Shown here in pieces: positions 8,076-16,811 of a DNA stretch of 64,000 bases. This DNA is from Hyphomonadaceae bacterium BL14 (GTDB lineage Bacteria; Pseudomonadota; Alphaproteobacteria; Caulobacterales; Maricaulaceae). The notes under the pieces were generated by a model. It was given only the letters and a program-made list of their open reading frames with translations. It had not been told where the DNA came from and searched no databases. Positions within the stretch are counted from its first letter, which is position 1. The number at the start of each line of letters is the position of its first letter. Both the position numbers and the translations under genes were made by a program. Location of the stretch: the NCBI GenBank assembly GCA_027627705.1, contig CP091242.1, positions 1,127,765-1,191,764 of the forward strand, given 5' to 3'.

Positions 8076-9334
8076 TGGAAATGTGGCTGCTGGTCGGACT
8101 GATCGTCCTCCTGATGGTGTTGCGCCAGCCGGTGCTGGTGCTCCTGGGCTGCGCGACCCTGTTCGTCTATTCGGTCTTCAATGACGGTCGGCCCGAATAC
8201 GCCGTCTATGATGTCTGGTTTGCCGTGAACCAGGAGGTGCTGCTGGCCATTCCCCTGTTTGTGCTGGCCGGCGCGGTGATGTCGAAGGGTAGTATCGCCG
8301 AACGGATCATTGATCTGATGCGCGAGATCACAAGGCCAGTCCCCGGCGGGCTGGCGCTGGCGGCGGTGCTGTCGTGTGCAGGCTTCGCGGCCATCTCCGG
8401 CTCGGCGGCGGTGACGCTGCTGGCGGTGGGCGGCATCATGTACAAGGCACTGACCGAGGCGGGCTATTCGAAAAGCTTCTCCATCGGCATGCTGTGTTCG
8501 GGCGGTGTTCTGGGCATCATCATCCCGCCTTCCATCCCGCTTATCCTGTACGGCTACATCACCCAGACCTCGATCGCGAAGCTGTTCCTGGCCGGCATCG
8601 GCCCGGCGCTGGTCATGGTGGCGGTGTTCGCGATCTACGCCTTCATCGTCAATTTCCGCCGCCGCGAGGGCGCATGGCGCATCAGCGGCTTCGTGCGGGC
8701 GCTGGGCCGCTCCATCTTCGCCATCCCGATCCCCATCGTGATCCTCGGCGGGATTTATGGCGGCGTCTTCACCGTCACCGAGGCGGCCGCCGTCGCGGTG
8801 ATCCTGGCCGTCGGCGTGGAAGTGGTGCTGCACCGCGACCTGTCGCTGGCGGACCTGAAAGCCGTGACCGTGGAATCGGGCAAGCTTCTGGGCTCGCTCT
8901 ATCCGGTGCTGGCGTTTGCCTTTGCGCTCAATGTCTTCCTCACCGCCGAGGGCGTACCCCAGGCGTTGGTGGCGCAGCTCAACGAGATGATTTCCGGGCG
9001 CACTGAATTCATGCTGCTGGCCAATGTGCTGCTGCTGGGCGTGGGCATGGTGATCGATGTGGGCTCGGCCACGCTGGTGCTGGCACCCCTGCTGCAGCCG
9101 CTGGCCGAGGCGCAGGGGGTGGACCCGGTGCATTTCGGGATCGTCATGATCGTCAATCTGGGGATCGGCTATCTGACCCCGCCGCTCGGCCTCAACCTGA
9201 TCGTGGCCATGGCCGCGTTCAAGGAAAGCTTCTGGACGGTGACCAAGGCGGTGCTGCCCTTCATAGGGCTGATGCTGCTGGCCCTGGTCGTCATCGCCTT
9301 CGTGCCGGAGATCGCGCTCTATTTCGTCCGGTGA
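8075..9334 (+). CDS. dctM: TRAP transporter large permease (DctM family)
   Basis: A 419-residue polytopic membrane protein with roughly a dozen hydrophobic segments, the sodium-driven large permease of a TRAP system. The family block CSGGVLGIIIPPSIPLILYG is clear near residue 145, and the C-terminal counterpart GIGYLTPPLGLNL is present. The ATG at 8075 overlaps the dctQ stop. A longer open reading upstream is only frame extension inside dctQ. It ends 15 bp from the converging enoyl-CoA hydratase stop; a short GCCGCC/GGCGGC stem lies between them without a T tract. Confidence 0.92.
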   Translation: MEMWLLVGLIVLLMVLRQPVLVLLGCATLFVYSVFNDGRPEYAVYDVWFAVNQEVLLAIPLFVLAGAVMSKGSIAERIIDLMREITRPVPGGLALAAVLSCAGFAAISGSAAVTLLAVGGIMYKALTEAGYSKSFSIGMLCSGGVLGIIIPPSIPLILYGYITQTSIAKLFLAGIGPALVMVAVFAIYAFIVNFRRREGAWRISGFVRALGRSIFAIPIPIVILGGIYGGVFTVTEAAAVAVILAVGVEVVLHRDLSLADLKAVTVESGKLLGSLYPVLAFAFALNVFLTAEGVPQALVAQLNEMISGRTEFMLLANVLLLGVGMVIDVGSATLVLAPLLQPLAEAQGVDPVHFGIVMIVNLGIGYLTPPLGLNLIVAMAAFKESFWTVTKAVLPFIGLMLLALVVIAFVPEIALYFVR

Positions 9335-9349
9335 GCCGCCCCGGCGGCG

Positions 9350-10132
9350 TCACTCCAGCGTGAATTTCGGCGCGCGCTTTTGCAGGAAGGCGCTGTAACC
9401 CTCCTGAAAATCCGCGCTCTGGAACGCTTCCAGGAAGAGCTGGCGCGTGGCCGCGTCATCGCTCGCCTGACCGGCCTGAATGCGCGCGATGATCTGCTTG
9501 GTCACCCGGGCCGACTGCGCCGAGGTTTTCGCGACTGAGCTGACGAAACCGTCCACCGCACCGCCCAGCGCCTCTTTTGTCACCAGCCGGTCGATCAGGC
9601 CCATGGCCAGCGCCTCGTCCGCCTCCAGAATGCGCCCGGTGAACAGGATGTCCTTGGCCGCGCTCACCCCCACCGCATCGATCAGGCGGCGGGTGTCATT
9701 GAGCGTATAGGCGAGCCCCAGCTTGCCCGGCGTGATGCCGAATTTCGACCCCTGCGCCGCGAAGCGCAGATCGCACGCGAGCGCCAGCCCGCAGCCGCCG
9801 CCCACACACGCGCCATCGATCATGGCGAGCGTGGGCTTGGGACATGCCGCCAGCGCGTCCAGCGCCTCGGCGATCGAGCGTGAATAGGCCGCCGCGCTGT
9901 CGGGCGTGGCGTAGACCTGTTCGAACTCGGAGATATCCGCGCCCGCCGCGAACGCGCCCCCGGCCCCGCGCACCACCAGCACCCGCACGCCGTCATCGGT
10001 GGCGGCCTCGCTGAGCAGGCCCGGGATCGCCGCCCACATGGCGCCGTTGAGGGCGTTGCGCTTCTCGGGCCGGTTCAGGACCAGATGCGCCGTGCATCCC
10101 TCACGTTGGAGATAGACCGGATCGCGGCTCAT
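9350..10132 (-). CDS. Enoyl-CoA hydratase/isomerase (crotonase) family protein
   Basis: A 260-residue crotonase-fold protein. The first oxyanion-hole segment reads AFAAGADISEF and the second GACVGGGCGLALACDLRFA; these stabilise the CoA thioester enolate. The glutamate pair of classic hydratases is not clearly placed, so hydratase, isomerase or another acyl-CoA reaction is possible. The ATG at 10132 (MSRDPVYLQ) is preferred to 10141 because GAAGGA lies 8 nt before it, whereas it directly abuts the earlier ATG. It converges on the TRAP operon. With pccA nearby it may serve acyl-CoA breakdown, but no operon link is seen. Confidence 0.88.
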   Translation of the reverse strand: MSRDPVYLQREGCTAHLVLNRPEKRNALNGAMWAAIPGLLSEAATDDGVRVLVVRGAGGAFAAGADISEFEQVYATPDSAAAYSRSIAEALDALAACPKPTLAMIDGACVGGGCGLALACDLRFAAQGSKFGITPGKLGLAYTLNDTRRLIDAVGVSAAKDILFTGRILEADEALAMGLIDRLVTKEALGGAVDGFVSSVAKTSAQSARVTKQIIARIQAGQASDDAATRQLFLEAFQSADFQEGYSAFLQKRAPKFTLE

Positions 10133-10253
10133 GCAGTTCATCCTTCAAACAGGGCTGGGCGCGGGCTCACATCGCCTTATGATTTGTCCGGACTAATGGC
10201 GTCAACTCAGGCGGCGCCATTTAAGCCCCAACTCTGACCCGAGGACGCGTGCA

Positions 10254-10700
10254 ATGAAACTGATCAAATGGCGCATGCCGGTGCTGGCCCGACACGCCGG
10301 CGAGTGGCGCGGCGTGTATTCCCATGTCGACGCCGACGGCGCGCTGATCGACGCGCATCGCTCCCACCTGATCTGCCAGTTCCCCGACGAGGGTCCGTGG
10401 GATTACCATCAGACCAATCGCTACACCTGGGATGACGGGCGCGAGGAAACCCATGTATTTCCGGCCACCTACGCCGAAGGGCGCATCTGGTGGGATACCG
10501 AGCGCATTGAGGGCTGCGCCTGGGAGATCGATGCGCGCACGGTGTGCCTGACGTGGAGCCGCAAGGACATGCCGGGCGAATATCTCTACGAGATGATTCA
10601 GCTCAGCGCCTGCTCCAACAAGCGCGGTCGCACCTGGCACTGGTTCCGCGAGGACGAGCTGTATCAGCGCACGCTGATCAAGGAAGAGCGGGTGGGCTGA
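10254..10700 (+). CDS. Conserved hypothetical protein, DUF3598-like
   Basis: A 148-residue soluble protein, rich in Trp, Tyr and charged residues, with the opening HAGEWRGVYSHVDADG. That pattern (GxWxGxYxxxDxxG) recalls DUF3598/lipocalin-like small proteins, but the match is from memory and weak. No signal peptide or membrane segment is present. GAGGA lies 8 nt before the ATG. It precedes the pirin gene on the same strand with a 120-bp gap. Function is unknown. Confidence 0.6.
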   Translation: MKLIKWRMPVLARHAGEWRGVYSHVDADGALIDAHRSHLICQFPDEGPWDYHQTNRYTWDDGREETHVFPATYAEGRIWWDTERIEGCAWEIDARTVCLTWSRKDMPGEYLYEMIQLSACSNKRGRTWHWFREDELYQRTLIKEERVG

Positions 10701-10820
10701 ACGCTCTTTCCGCTACGGCAAAAGACTGCATCCGCTTGTCGTCTCAATGGCCCGGGCCTCCACCCCTATCTGTGTCTCAGACAGGCGCGCCCCCGCGCGC
10801 CAAGACACATGGAGGCCGTC

Positions 10821-11516
10821 ATGATTGACGTGAGACCGTTTGACAGCCTGGGCAAGGCTGACCATGGCTGGCTGAAAGCCAGCCATCACTTCTCCTTCGG
10901 GTCCCATTACGACCCGGCCCGCATGAGCTGGGGCGCATTGCGGGTCTGGAATGACGACGCCATCGCGCCGCGTTCAGGCTTCCCGCCCCACCCCCATGCG
11001 GACATGGAGATCATCACCTATGTGCGCGACGGTGCCATCAGCCATGAGGATTCGCTCGGCAATAAAGGCCGCACCGTCGCGGGCGATGTGCAGGTGATGA
11101 GCGCCGGGTCGGGCATCCGCCATTCGGAGTTCAATCTGGAAAACGAGCCCACCCGCATCTTCCAGATCTGGATCTTGCCCGACCGCACCGGCGGCGAGCC
11201 CTACTGGAATGCGCGCGAGTTTCCCAAGGACACGCGCGACGGCCAGTTCGCGATCCTCGCCTCGGGCCGCAAGGGTGATGACGCCCTGCCCATCCGCGCA
11301 GATGCGCGGGTGCTGGGTGCCACGCTGCAGCCCGGCGCACGCGCTGTCTATGAGCTGGAGCCGGGCCGTCACGCCTATCTGGCGCCGGCCAAGGGCCGGG
11401 TGCGCGTCAATGGCGTGGACGTGAACCCGCGCGATGGTGCCGCCATCAAGGATGTGGACCGCATCGAGGTGGAAGCCCTTGATGCAGCTGAAGTCGTACT
11501 GGTCGACAGCCGGTAA
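10821..11516 (+). CDS. Pirin family protein
   Basis: A 231-residue bicupin of the pirin/YhhW family. The N-terminal cupin holds the metal-binding block FPPHPHADMEIITYV and a later GSGIRHSEFN, giving the three His and one Glu seen in pirins. The C-terminal cupin (ALQPGARAVYELE onwards) lacks an obvious metal site, as is usual. Bacterial pirins include quercetinases and regulators of central metabolism; no particular role is supported. GGAGG lies 6 nt before the ATG at 10821, which is chosen over an ATG at 10809 lying upstream of that site. A strong terminator follows 30 nt after the stop. Confidence 0.9.
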   Translation: MIDVRPFDSLGKADHGWLKASHHFSFGSHYDPARMSWGALRVWNDDAIAPRSGFPPHPHADMEIITYVRDGAISHEDSLGNKGRTVAGDVQVMSAGSGIRHSEFNLENEPTRIFQIWILPDRTGGEPYWNAREFPKDTRDGQFAILASGRKGDDALPIRADARVLGATLQPGARAVYELEPGRHAYLAPAKGRVRVNGVDVNPRDGAAIKDVDRIEVEALDAAEVVLVDSR

Positions 11517-11545
11517 GTCCGCCTTCACTCTGTTGGGTTAAGCAT

Positions 11546-11578
11546 AACGGGCGGCGCAAACATTGCGCCGCCCGTTTT
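11546..11578 (+). terminator. Rho-independent terminator after the pirin gene
   Basis: A perfect 14-bp stem (AACGGGCGGCGCAA with its complement) has a 3-nt ACA loop and runs into TTTT on the plus strand. The A/T ends of the stem make it usable in both directions, but it sits 30 nt past the pirin stop. Confidence 0.85.
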
Positions 11579-11602
11579 CATTCAAGCTGCAAGGGCCGCC
11601 TC

Positions 11603-11821
11603 ATGCCGCGCATCATACTCCTCGCCGCCGTGCTCGCCGCGCCCTGCCTGACATCGGGCTGTATCGCCGTCGCTGCGGCTGATCTCGCCGTAGGCGCTGC
11701 GGTGGGCACAGTGCGCGTCGCAGGCGATGTGGCCGAAGGCACGGTCAATCTGGTGACGCCGGGCGGTGATGACGAGGACGAACAAGACAACGAACGCGAG
11801 CGCGAACGCCGCCGACCCTAG
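11603..11821 (+). CDS. Small putative lipoprotein
   Basis: A 72-residue protein. A hydrophobic signal peptide ends in LTSGC, which fits a permissive lipobox with Cys20. It is followed by an Ala/Val/Gly-rich stretch ([20 protein letters not shown]) and an extremely charged tail of Asp/Glu then Arg. Small lipoproteins of this shape, with a V-x-x-A-V-G repeat, recur in proteobacteria, and their function is unknown. It starts 24 nt after the pirin terminator. Its stop overlaps the queA stop in a CTAG. Confidence 0.6.
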   Translation: MPRIILLAAVLAAPCLTSGCIAVAAADLAVGAAVGTVRVAGDVAEGTVNLVTPGGDDEDEQDNERERERRRP

Positions 11822-12894
11822 CCGGTCTCGCCTGCGCGCCAGATCAGGCTGGAATCCCCGTAGGAAAAGAAGCGGTAGCCTTGGGCAATCGCATGGGCGT
11901 AAGCCGCCTGCATGACGTCCAGGCCCGCCAGCGCGCTCACCAGCATGAACAGCGTTGATTTGGGCAGGTGGAAATTGGTCATCAGGCCATCTACCAGCCT
12001 GAACCGGTAGCCGGGCGTGATAAAGATGTCGGTTTCACGCGATCCTGCGCTGATACGGCCATCCTGATCGGCCGCGCTTTCAAGCGTGCGCAGGGCGGTG
12101 GTGCCCACCGCGATAATGCGCGCGCCTTCAGCCTTCGCGGTATTGATGGCGGAGGCGGCCGCCTGGCTCACCTCAAACCATTCGCCATGCATGCGATGCT
12201 CGCGCACGTCTTCAGTCTTCACCGGCAGGAACGTGCCCGCACCCACATGCAGCGTGACCTGCGTCCGGCGCACACCGCGCGCATCCAGCGCCGCGAACAG
12301 GCGGTCGGTGAAATGCAGCCCCGCGGTAGGCGCGGCCACCGAGCCGGTCTTGTCGCGCGCCGCGTAGAGCGTCTGGTAATCGCTGCGGTCGGCTTCATCG
12401 GCGGCGCGCTTTGAGGCGATGTAAGGCGGCAGAGGCGGCGCGCCGGCGGCGTCTATGGCGGCGTCGAGCGCGGCACCCGACCGGTCAAAGCGCAGCGTCA
12501 CCTCCCCGGCTTCGCCTTTCGCATTCACCTGCGCGCTTAGCCCGCTGTCAAAATCAAGCCTGTCACCAGCCTGCAAGCGCTTGGCGGGGCGCACAAAGGC
12601 GCGCCAGACATCCGGCGCGTCACGGTGATGCAGATTGATCTCGATGCTCGCCGGACCACCCCCGCCATGGGCGCGGGCCGGACGGATGCCCGTGAGAGCG
12701 GCGGGCAGCACGCGGGTGTCGTTGAACACCATCAGATCGCCCGGCTGCAGGAGCTCCGCCAGATCCAGCACGCCTCGGTCCTCCAGCGCGCCGCCTACGC
12801 GCACATGCAGCAGGCGCGCGCTGTCACGCGGCCGCGCCGGACGCAGGGCGATGAGGTCTTCAGGCAGATGAAAATCGAAATCGGAGAGTTTCAT
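11818..12894 (-). CDS. queA: S-adenosylmethionine:tRNA ribosyltransferase-isomerase
   Basis: A 358-residue QueA, which transfers and rearranges the ribosyl part of AdoMet onto 7-aminomethyl-7-deazaguanine in tRNA to make epoxyqueuosine. Recognisable blocks are the start [32 protein letters not shown], the PTAGLHFT segment, [10 protein letters not shown], and the end block [16 protein letters not shown]. Length is normal. The ATG at 12894 is chosen because the family begins here; the frame is open for 11 more codons. It is the last gene of a leftward group with cyclophilins and coaD. Confidence 0.95.
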   Translation of the reverse strand: MKLSDFDFHLPEDLIALRPARPRDSARLLHVRVGGALEDRGVLDLAELLQPGDLMVFNDTRVLPAALTGIRPARAHGGGGPASIEINLHHRDAPDVWRAFVRPAKRLQAGDRLDFDSGLSAQVNAKGEAGEVTLRFDRSGAALDAAIDAAGAPPLPPYIASKRAADEADRSDYQTLYAARDKTGSVAAPTAGLHFTDRLFAALDARGVRRTQVTLHVGAGTFLPVKTEDVREHRMHGEWFEVSQAAASAINTAKAEGARIIAVGTTALRTLESAADQDGRISAGSRETDIFITPGYRFRLVDGLMTNFHLPKSTLFMLVSALAGLDVMQAAYAHAIAQGYRFFSYGDSSLIWRAGETG

Positions 12895-12953
12895 GGAGCG
12901 CCAGTTTGTGCCCTCCCCAGATTGCAAATCAGGAGAGAAATGATGTCCCGCGC

Positions 12954-13106
12954 CCCCTCACCTTACCTCTCCCCCATGGCCATGGGGGAGAGGAGGCTTC
13001 AGGAGTAGCGCTCTATCTTGTGAGCCTGGCTACTAGCAGTTCCGAACAGGCCTCAGCGTCAATGCCCCCTCTCCCTTCCTCGAGGGGAGAGGATAAAGGT
13101 GAGGGG
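12954..13106. repeat. REP-like inverted pair of palindromic units
   Basis: Two copies of one unit face each other in the 245-bp gap before queA. The left copy (12954-12975, minus orientation) and the right copy (13084-13106, plus orientation) share the pattern GGGGAGAGG-TAAGGTGAGGGG with small differences. The left one sits in a perfect palindrome at 12966-12993 with 14-base halves (CCTCTCCCCCATGG and its complement). The right one forms a hairpin at 13068-13092 with 8-bp arms. No transposase is nearby. Confidence 0.7.
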
Positions 13107-13139
13107 TGCGGTGCCAGCATAACCGCCGAGCAAAGCCCC

Positions 13140-13589
13140 CTACTGTACCACCGCCTTCACGATTTTGCCCGGCGACCGCGGCGGCTCGCCCTTGGGCAGG
13201 GCGTCCACATGTTCCATGCCGGAGGTCACTTCGCCCCAGACCGTGTACTGGCGGTCGAGGAAGCGCGCATCGTCCAGGCAGATGAAGAACTGGCAATCGC
13301 CCGAGTTCGGGTCCTGTGTGCGCGCCATGGAGGCCGCGCCGCGCACATGGGGGGCGTCATTGAATTCCGCCGGGATTTTCTCGCCCGTGCCGCCGGTGCC
13401 ATTGCCACGCGGGCAGCCGCCCTGGGCCATGAAGCCGTCGATTACCCGGTGAAAGGTGAGGCCGTCATAGAACCCCTCCTCCACCAGCGCGGAGATGCGT
13501 GCCACATGCTTGGGTGCCAGATCATCGCGCAGGCGGATGACCACATCCCCGCTATCGAGGGTCAGAACCAGAGTGCGTGCGTCAGCCAA
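13140..13589 (-). CDS. Cyclophilin-type peptidyl-prolyl cis-trans isomerase
   Basis: A 149-residue single-domain cyclophilin. Active-site segments FHRVIDGFMAQGG, MARTQDPNSGDCQFFI and TVWGEV match bacterial PpiB proteins. No signal peptide is present, so it should be cytoplasmic. A TTG start at 13589 is proposed: it is preceded by GGAG at 6 nt and gives MADARTLVLTL, close to the usual MAD...L opening of alphaproteobacterial cyclophilins. A longer reading from TTG at 13601 would place that site inside the coding region. A second, exported cyclophilin lies two genes upstream. Confidence 0.9.
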   Translation of the reverse strand: MADARTLVLTLDSGDVVIRLRDDLAPKHVARISALVEEGFYDGLTFHRVIDGFMAQGGCPRGNGTGGTGEKIPAEFNDAPHVRGAASMARTQDPNSGDCQFFICLDDARFLDRQYTVWGEVTSGMEHVDALPKGEPPRSPGKIVKAVVQ

Positions 13590-13685
13590 GTCAGTCTCCA
13601 ATGCTCATTCGAGGATGTTTTGCTGGCGGGGAGATAGCCTGCATGGACCGGGGTGTCCATGTTCACAGGTGCGAGGTGCGCCGTG

Positions 13686-14570
13686 TCAGCACTGTGTGCT
13701 CATGCGCACCGCGTGATCGGCCATGGGCGCAAGGCCCAGGCTCGCCCGGCGCGCGTCCACGCCCTCCGGGTCTGCCAGCGGCGAAGAGGTCCAAACACCA
13801 GCCCTGCAGCGGCCTTGGGTGCCAAATCGCTTGGGGCGGCCCTGACGCACCGCCACGCGGTCTTCGAGAAAGGCCCCCGGCGCGCCAAACTCCTCCAGCG
13901 AGCCCGCACGGGACATGGCCTCCAGAACCGCTTCCTGAAACGCCAGCGGCGCGTGCTGGACCAGCAGCCACCCGGTATCGGACTCGCGATAGATCGCGGT
14001 CAGGAACGCCTCGGAGTCCCCGCGCCACAGGTCTTCAAGCAGAGTGAGATTGTCTTCATCCTCATAGCAGGCAGCGGCCAGGCCCATGTCGCGGACAAAC
14101 TGCCGGGCAAAGGGCGGCGCATTTGCAGAAGCCGCAAACCCGCGCCGCCAGAACTGGTCGCGATGGACCCTGTCCGCAATCAAGCTGCTGCGATCGGCGC
14201 TGGAAGCCGAAACCGGCTCGCCGAGCTCCGCCTGCGCGTCGGCGTAGTGGCGCACCCACACCGTATGCGCCTGAGCGTATGTATCGCGATCCGGCGCCTG
14301 CCGCGCCAGCGCGGCGCCGGCATGGACGGCGCGCATGCCGCAGCTGATCGCGTCGTCAGGAATGCGCAAGCCGTCCACGCGGTATCGCTCGGGAATGGAG
14401 GATGACGCCTCGCGCTCGAGCGCGGTGAGCGCCTCCCAGCCGTCGGCTTCATTGGCCGCGTCAAAGCGCACAGCGCCATAGTCGCGCAGCAACAGGGCGT
14501 CGCGCGGCGCAACATTTCGCGCCGCCACAGGGTCCACAAGCATGGCGAGGATCAGCACGAGCCAGATCAT
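13686..14570 (-). CDS. DUF6624-like exported protein
   Basis: A 294-residue protein with a signal-like hydrophobic start (MIWLVLILAMLVDPVAA). The C-terminal part carries a pattern I associate with DUF6624: GWLLVQHAPLAFQEAVLEAM, then FLEDRVAVRQGRPKRFGTQG and a long tail of Leu/Asp/Val. The first 180 residues are Ala-rich and charged without recognised motifs. It lies between two cyclophilins on the same strand in the coaD-to-queA group, hinting at a periplasmic or envelope setting. Biochemical function of the family is unknown to me. Confidence 0.65.
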   Translation of the reverse strand: MIWLVLILAMLVDPVAARNVAPRDALLLRDYGAVRFDAANEADGWEALTALEREASSSIPERYRVDGLRIPDDAISCGMRAVHAGAALARQAPDRDTYAQAHTVWVRHYADAQAELGEPVSASSADRSSLIADRVHRDQFWRRGFAASANAPPFARQFVRDMGLAAACYEDEDNLTLLEDLWRGDSEAFLTAIYRESDTGWLLVQHAPLAFQEAVLEAMSRAGSLEEFGAPGAFLEDRVAVRQGRPKRFGTQGRCRAGVWTSSPLADPEGVDARRASLGLAPMADHAVRMSTQC

Positions 14571-14643
14571 ACGCCTATCTTAAATTGATCAGGTGCCCGG
14601 TCAATTCCCGCGAAAAGGCCGGCAAAGATACAGCGCCGAACGC

Positions 14644-15684
14644 CTACTCGATCACCCGCACCGGCACATTAATCTCGCAGATGTCCGGCAGGCGGCTATT
14701 GCCGTTCGAAGCGGCCAGCGCTTCGAGATAGCGAGCAAAATCAGGTGTGTCGGTGTCGAACACCTGCACTGTGGGGCGTTCGTCCTCGGGCAAATCGCTG
14801 GCGATATGGAAGCCCATGATGAAGTCGGGCGAGAAGCCCGGCGTCTCGCCCACAGTCCCGACGCGGATGGCGCGCACCGCGTCCATGCCGGCGCGCACCG
14901 TGCCCCAGACCGTATAGGTGGCGTTCAGATGCTCGGCCTGGCCGCGGACGATATAGAACTGGGCGTTGGCCGAATTGGGATCGGCCGTGCGGGCCATGGC
15001 GGCGGCACCGTCACAGTGCAAAAGCCAGCTATCTACTTGACCGTCCTCACGAATAAAGGCCTGGGCGGCGGGCAGGGTGCCGGCGGGGAAGCCGCTCCAG
15101 AAACCGGCCTGGGCGCGCGAACGGTCCTCGCGCGGATTGATGATGCGCTCCTGCAGCTCGGAGATGTTCAGTTCATCCGGCGCGCGCTGGATGGTGAATT
15201 CGGCCTGCAGCGGAGGCAGCGGAGAGGTGATGCCCGGATTGTCCGGCGCGCCGCCGCCCTGGGCCATGAAGCCGTCAATGACGCGGTGGAACACCTTGAA
15301 ATCAAAGTAGCTTGAGCGCGCGAGCTCGCGAATGCGCGCCACATGGGCGGGCGCAAATTCCGGCGCCAGCTCGACCCAGACCATGCCGGTGCGGGTGCGG
15401 ATACGCAGGAGGTTTTCCGGGTCCACCGTACGCCAGGCGGCGTCCGGCGCGGCGTCGATGACCGCCTGCGGCGAGCCGGCTTCGGCCACCGACGGACCGT
15501 CGGCGTCCGGCTGGACGTCCGTCCCGCCGGTGACATCCGAGCTCTCGCTGGAGCCATCAGCGCCCTGCGTGGTGACGTCAGAGCCTTCCGAGGAGACGTC
15601 AGCGCCGTTGTCCGCGCTCTCGGCGCAGGCAGTGGTGGCGAACAGAACGGCGCAGAGCGCCGCGGACGCAAACAAACGGGTCAT
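14644..15684 (-). CDS. Exported cyclophilin-type peptidyl-prolyl isomerase with Ser/Thr-rich linker
   Basis: A 346-residue protein. The signal peptide ends at FATTAC (Cys20), which may be lipid-modified. Residues 21-65 form a low-complexity acidic Ser/Thr linker with repeated SSE-S-DVT-like units. The cyclophilin domain follows, with FHRVIDGFMAQGGG and MARTADPNSANAQFYIV. It contains an extra segment (about residues 160-215, including INPREDRSRAQAGFWSG) between the two active-site blocks, making it longer than simple PpiB. It is probably a periplasmic or surface-anchored foldase. It overlaps coaD by ATGA, so it is translationally coupled to it. Confidence 0.88.
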   Translation of the reverse strand: MTRLFASAALCAVLFATTACAESADNGADVSSEGSDVTTQGADGSSESSDVTGGTDVQPDADGPSVAEAGSPQAVIDAAPDAAWRTVDPENLLRIRTRTGMVWVELAPEFAPAHVARIRELARSSYFDFKVFHRVIDGFMAQGGGAPDNPGITSPLPPLQAEFTIQRAPDELNISELQERIINPREDRSRAQAGFWSGFPAGTLPAAQAFIREDGQVDSWLLHCDGAAAMARTADPNSANAQFYIVRGQAEHLNATYTVWGTVRAGMDAVRAIRVGTVGETPGFSPDFIMGFHIASDLPEDERPTVQVFDTDTPDFARYLEALAASNGNSRLPDICEINVPVRVIE

Positions 15685-16175
15685 CGGGCGAATTTCTCCA
15701 TCAGGCGCTGTTTGACCAGCTCGGGCACGAACGGGTCGATATTACCCCCCAGCCGGGCGATTTCCTTGACCAGGCGCGAGGCGATGGCCTGGTGGCGCGG
15801 GTCGGCCATCAGGAACACCGTTTCGATGTCCGCATTGAGGCGCTGGTTCATGCCGACCATCTGGAACTCATACTCGAAATCAGACACCGCGCGCAGCCCG
15901 CGAATGATGGCGCTGGCGCCGACTTCCTCGGCGAAATGCATCAGGAGGCCCTGAAACGGGCGCACCTCGATCACCGTGTCGCCGGCCACCGACAGGGCCA
16001 GCTCGCGCGCCATCTCGACGCGTTCATCAAGGCCGAAGAGCGGGTTCTTGTCCGAATTGCGCGCCACGCCGATGACCAGCTTGTCATAGAGCTTCACAGC
16101 CCGCCCGATAATGTCGAGATGGCCGTTGGTCAGCGGATCAAACGTGCCGGGATAGAGCGCGGTGCGCGATTTCAT
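15681..16175 (-). CDS. coaD: Phosphopantetheine adenylyltransferase
   Basis: A 164-residue CoaD, the penultimate step of coenzyme A synthesis, joining 4'-phosphopantetheine and ATP to dephospho-CoA. The nucleotidyltransferase T-x-G-H type motif TFDPLTNGH is at residues 11-19, with conserved IRGLRAVSDFEYE and ASRLVKEIARLGG downstream. Length is typical. The stop overlaps the next cyclophilin start by 4 nt. It lies 10 bp after a LysE-type exporter gene on the same strand. Confidence 0.96.
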   Translation of the reverse strand: MKSRTALYPGTFDPLTNGHLDIIGRAVKLYDKLVIGVARNSDKNPLFGLDERVEMARELALSVAGDTVIEVRPFQGLLMHFAEEVGASAIIRGLRAVSDFEYEFQMVGMNQRLNADIETVFLMADPRHQAIASRLVKEIARLGGNIDPFVPELVKQRLMEKFAR

Positions 16176-16184
16176 CAGCTTACC

Positions 16185-16802
16185 TCACTCAGCGCGGCGC
16201 AGGGCCAGCCAGCCCGCCGCAAACAGCATGAGCACGCCAGAGCCGCGCCGGGCAAGCGTCTGGATGTCAAAGCGCGACAGTGCGGTCTTCATCCATCCCG
16301 CCAGCAGGGCGTACAGGCTGTCCAGCGTCAGCGCGATCACGAGGTAGATGGCGCCCAGCACAATCAGCTGCGGTCCGGCCGGCTGGCCCGGCTCAACAAA
16401 GAGAGGCAGAAACGCCGCGTGGAAGATCAGGGTCTTGGGATTGGCGAGCGCGGTGGCCGCACCGGTGGCGAACAGGCGCCCCGATGAGATCGGCTTGACC
16501 TCTCCTGTGTGGGGCGCCGACAGAAGCGCTGACAGACCCAGCCACGCCAGATACGCCACCCCGGCCCATTTTATCAGAAGGAGCGTCCAGCCGAACGCCG
16601 CCAGCAAGGCCGCCAGACCGGCCGTCACCAGAGCGATCTGCGCCGCTTGCGCCAGCGTGGACCCGGCAACGACGGTCAAGGCGGCGCCGCGCCCGTGCGC
16701 CACGCCCGTCGCCGTAATCACAGCCACATTCGGTCCCGGCATGGCGATCAGCGCCGCGGATGCGATTGCGAACGCCAGCAAGGTCCCTGGTTCGACCAGC
16801 AT
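16185..16802 (-). CDS. LysE/RhtB-family amino-acid exporter
   Basis: A 205-residue membrane protein with about six hydrophobic segments. The N-terminal block ALIAMPGPNVAVITATGVAHG matches the LysE/RhtB/ThrE superfamily signature. Members export amino acids or homoserine lactones; the cargo is not deducible. The gene lies 9 bp after gyrA and 10 bp before coaD, all leftward, so it is likely part of that transcript. Confidence 0.88.
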   Translation of the reverse strand: MLVEPGTLLAFAIASAALIAMPGPNVAVITATGVAHGRGAALTVVAGSTLAQAAQIALVTAGLAALLAAFGWTLLLIKWAGVAYLAWLGLSALLSAPHTGEVKPISSGRLFATGAATALANPKTLIFHAAFLPLFVEPGQPAGPQLIVLGAIYLVIALTLDSLYALLAGWMKTALSRFDIQTLARRGSGVLMLFAAGWLALRRAE

Positions 16803-16811
16803 GGTCCGTCC

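Noticed and set aside
12954..13106. CRISPR-like repeats
   Set aside because: Only two inverted units with no regular spacers or cas genes.
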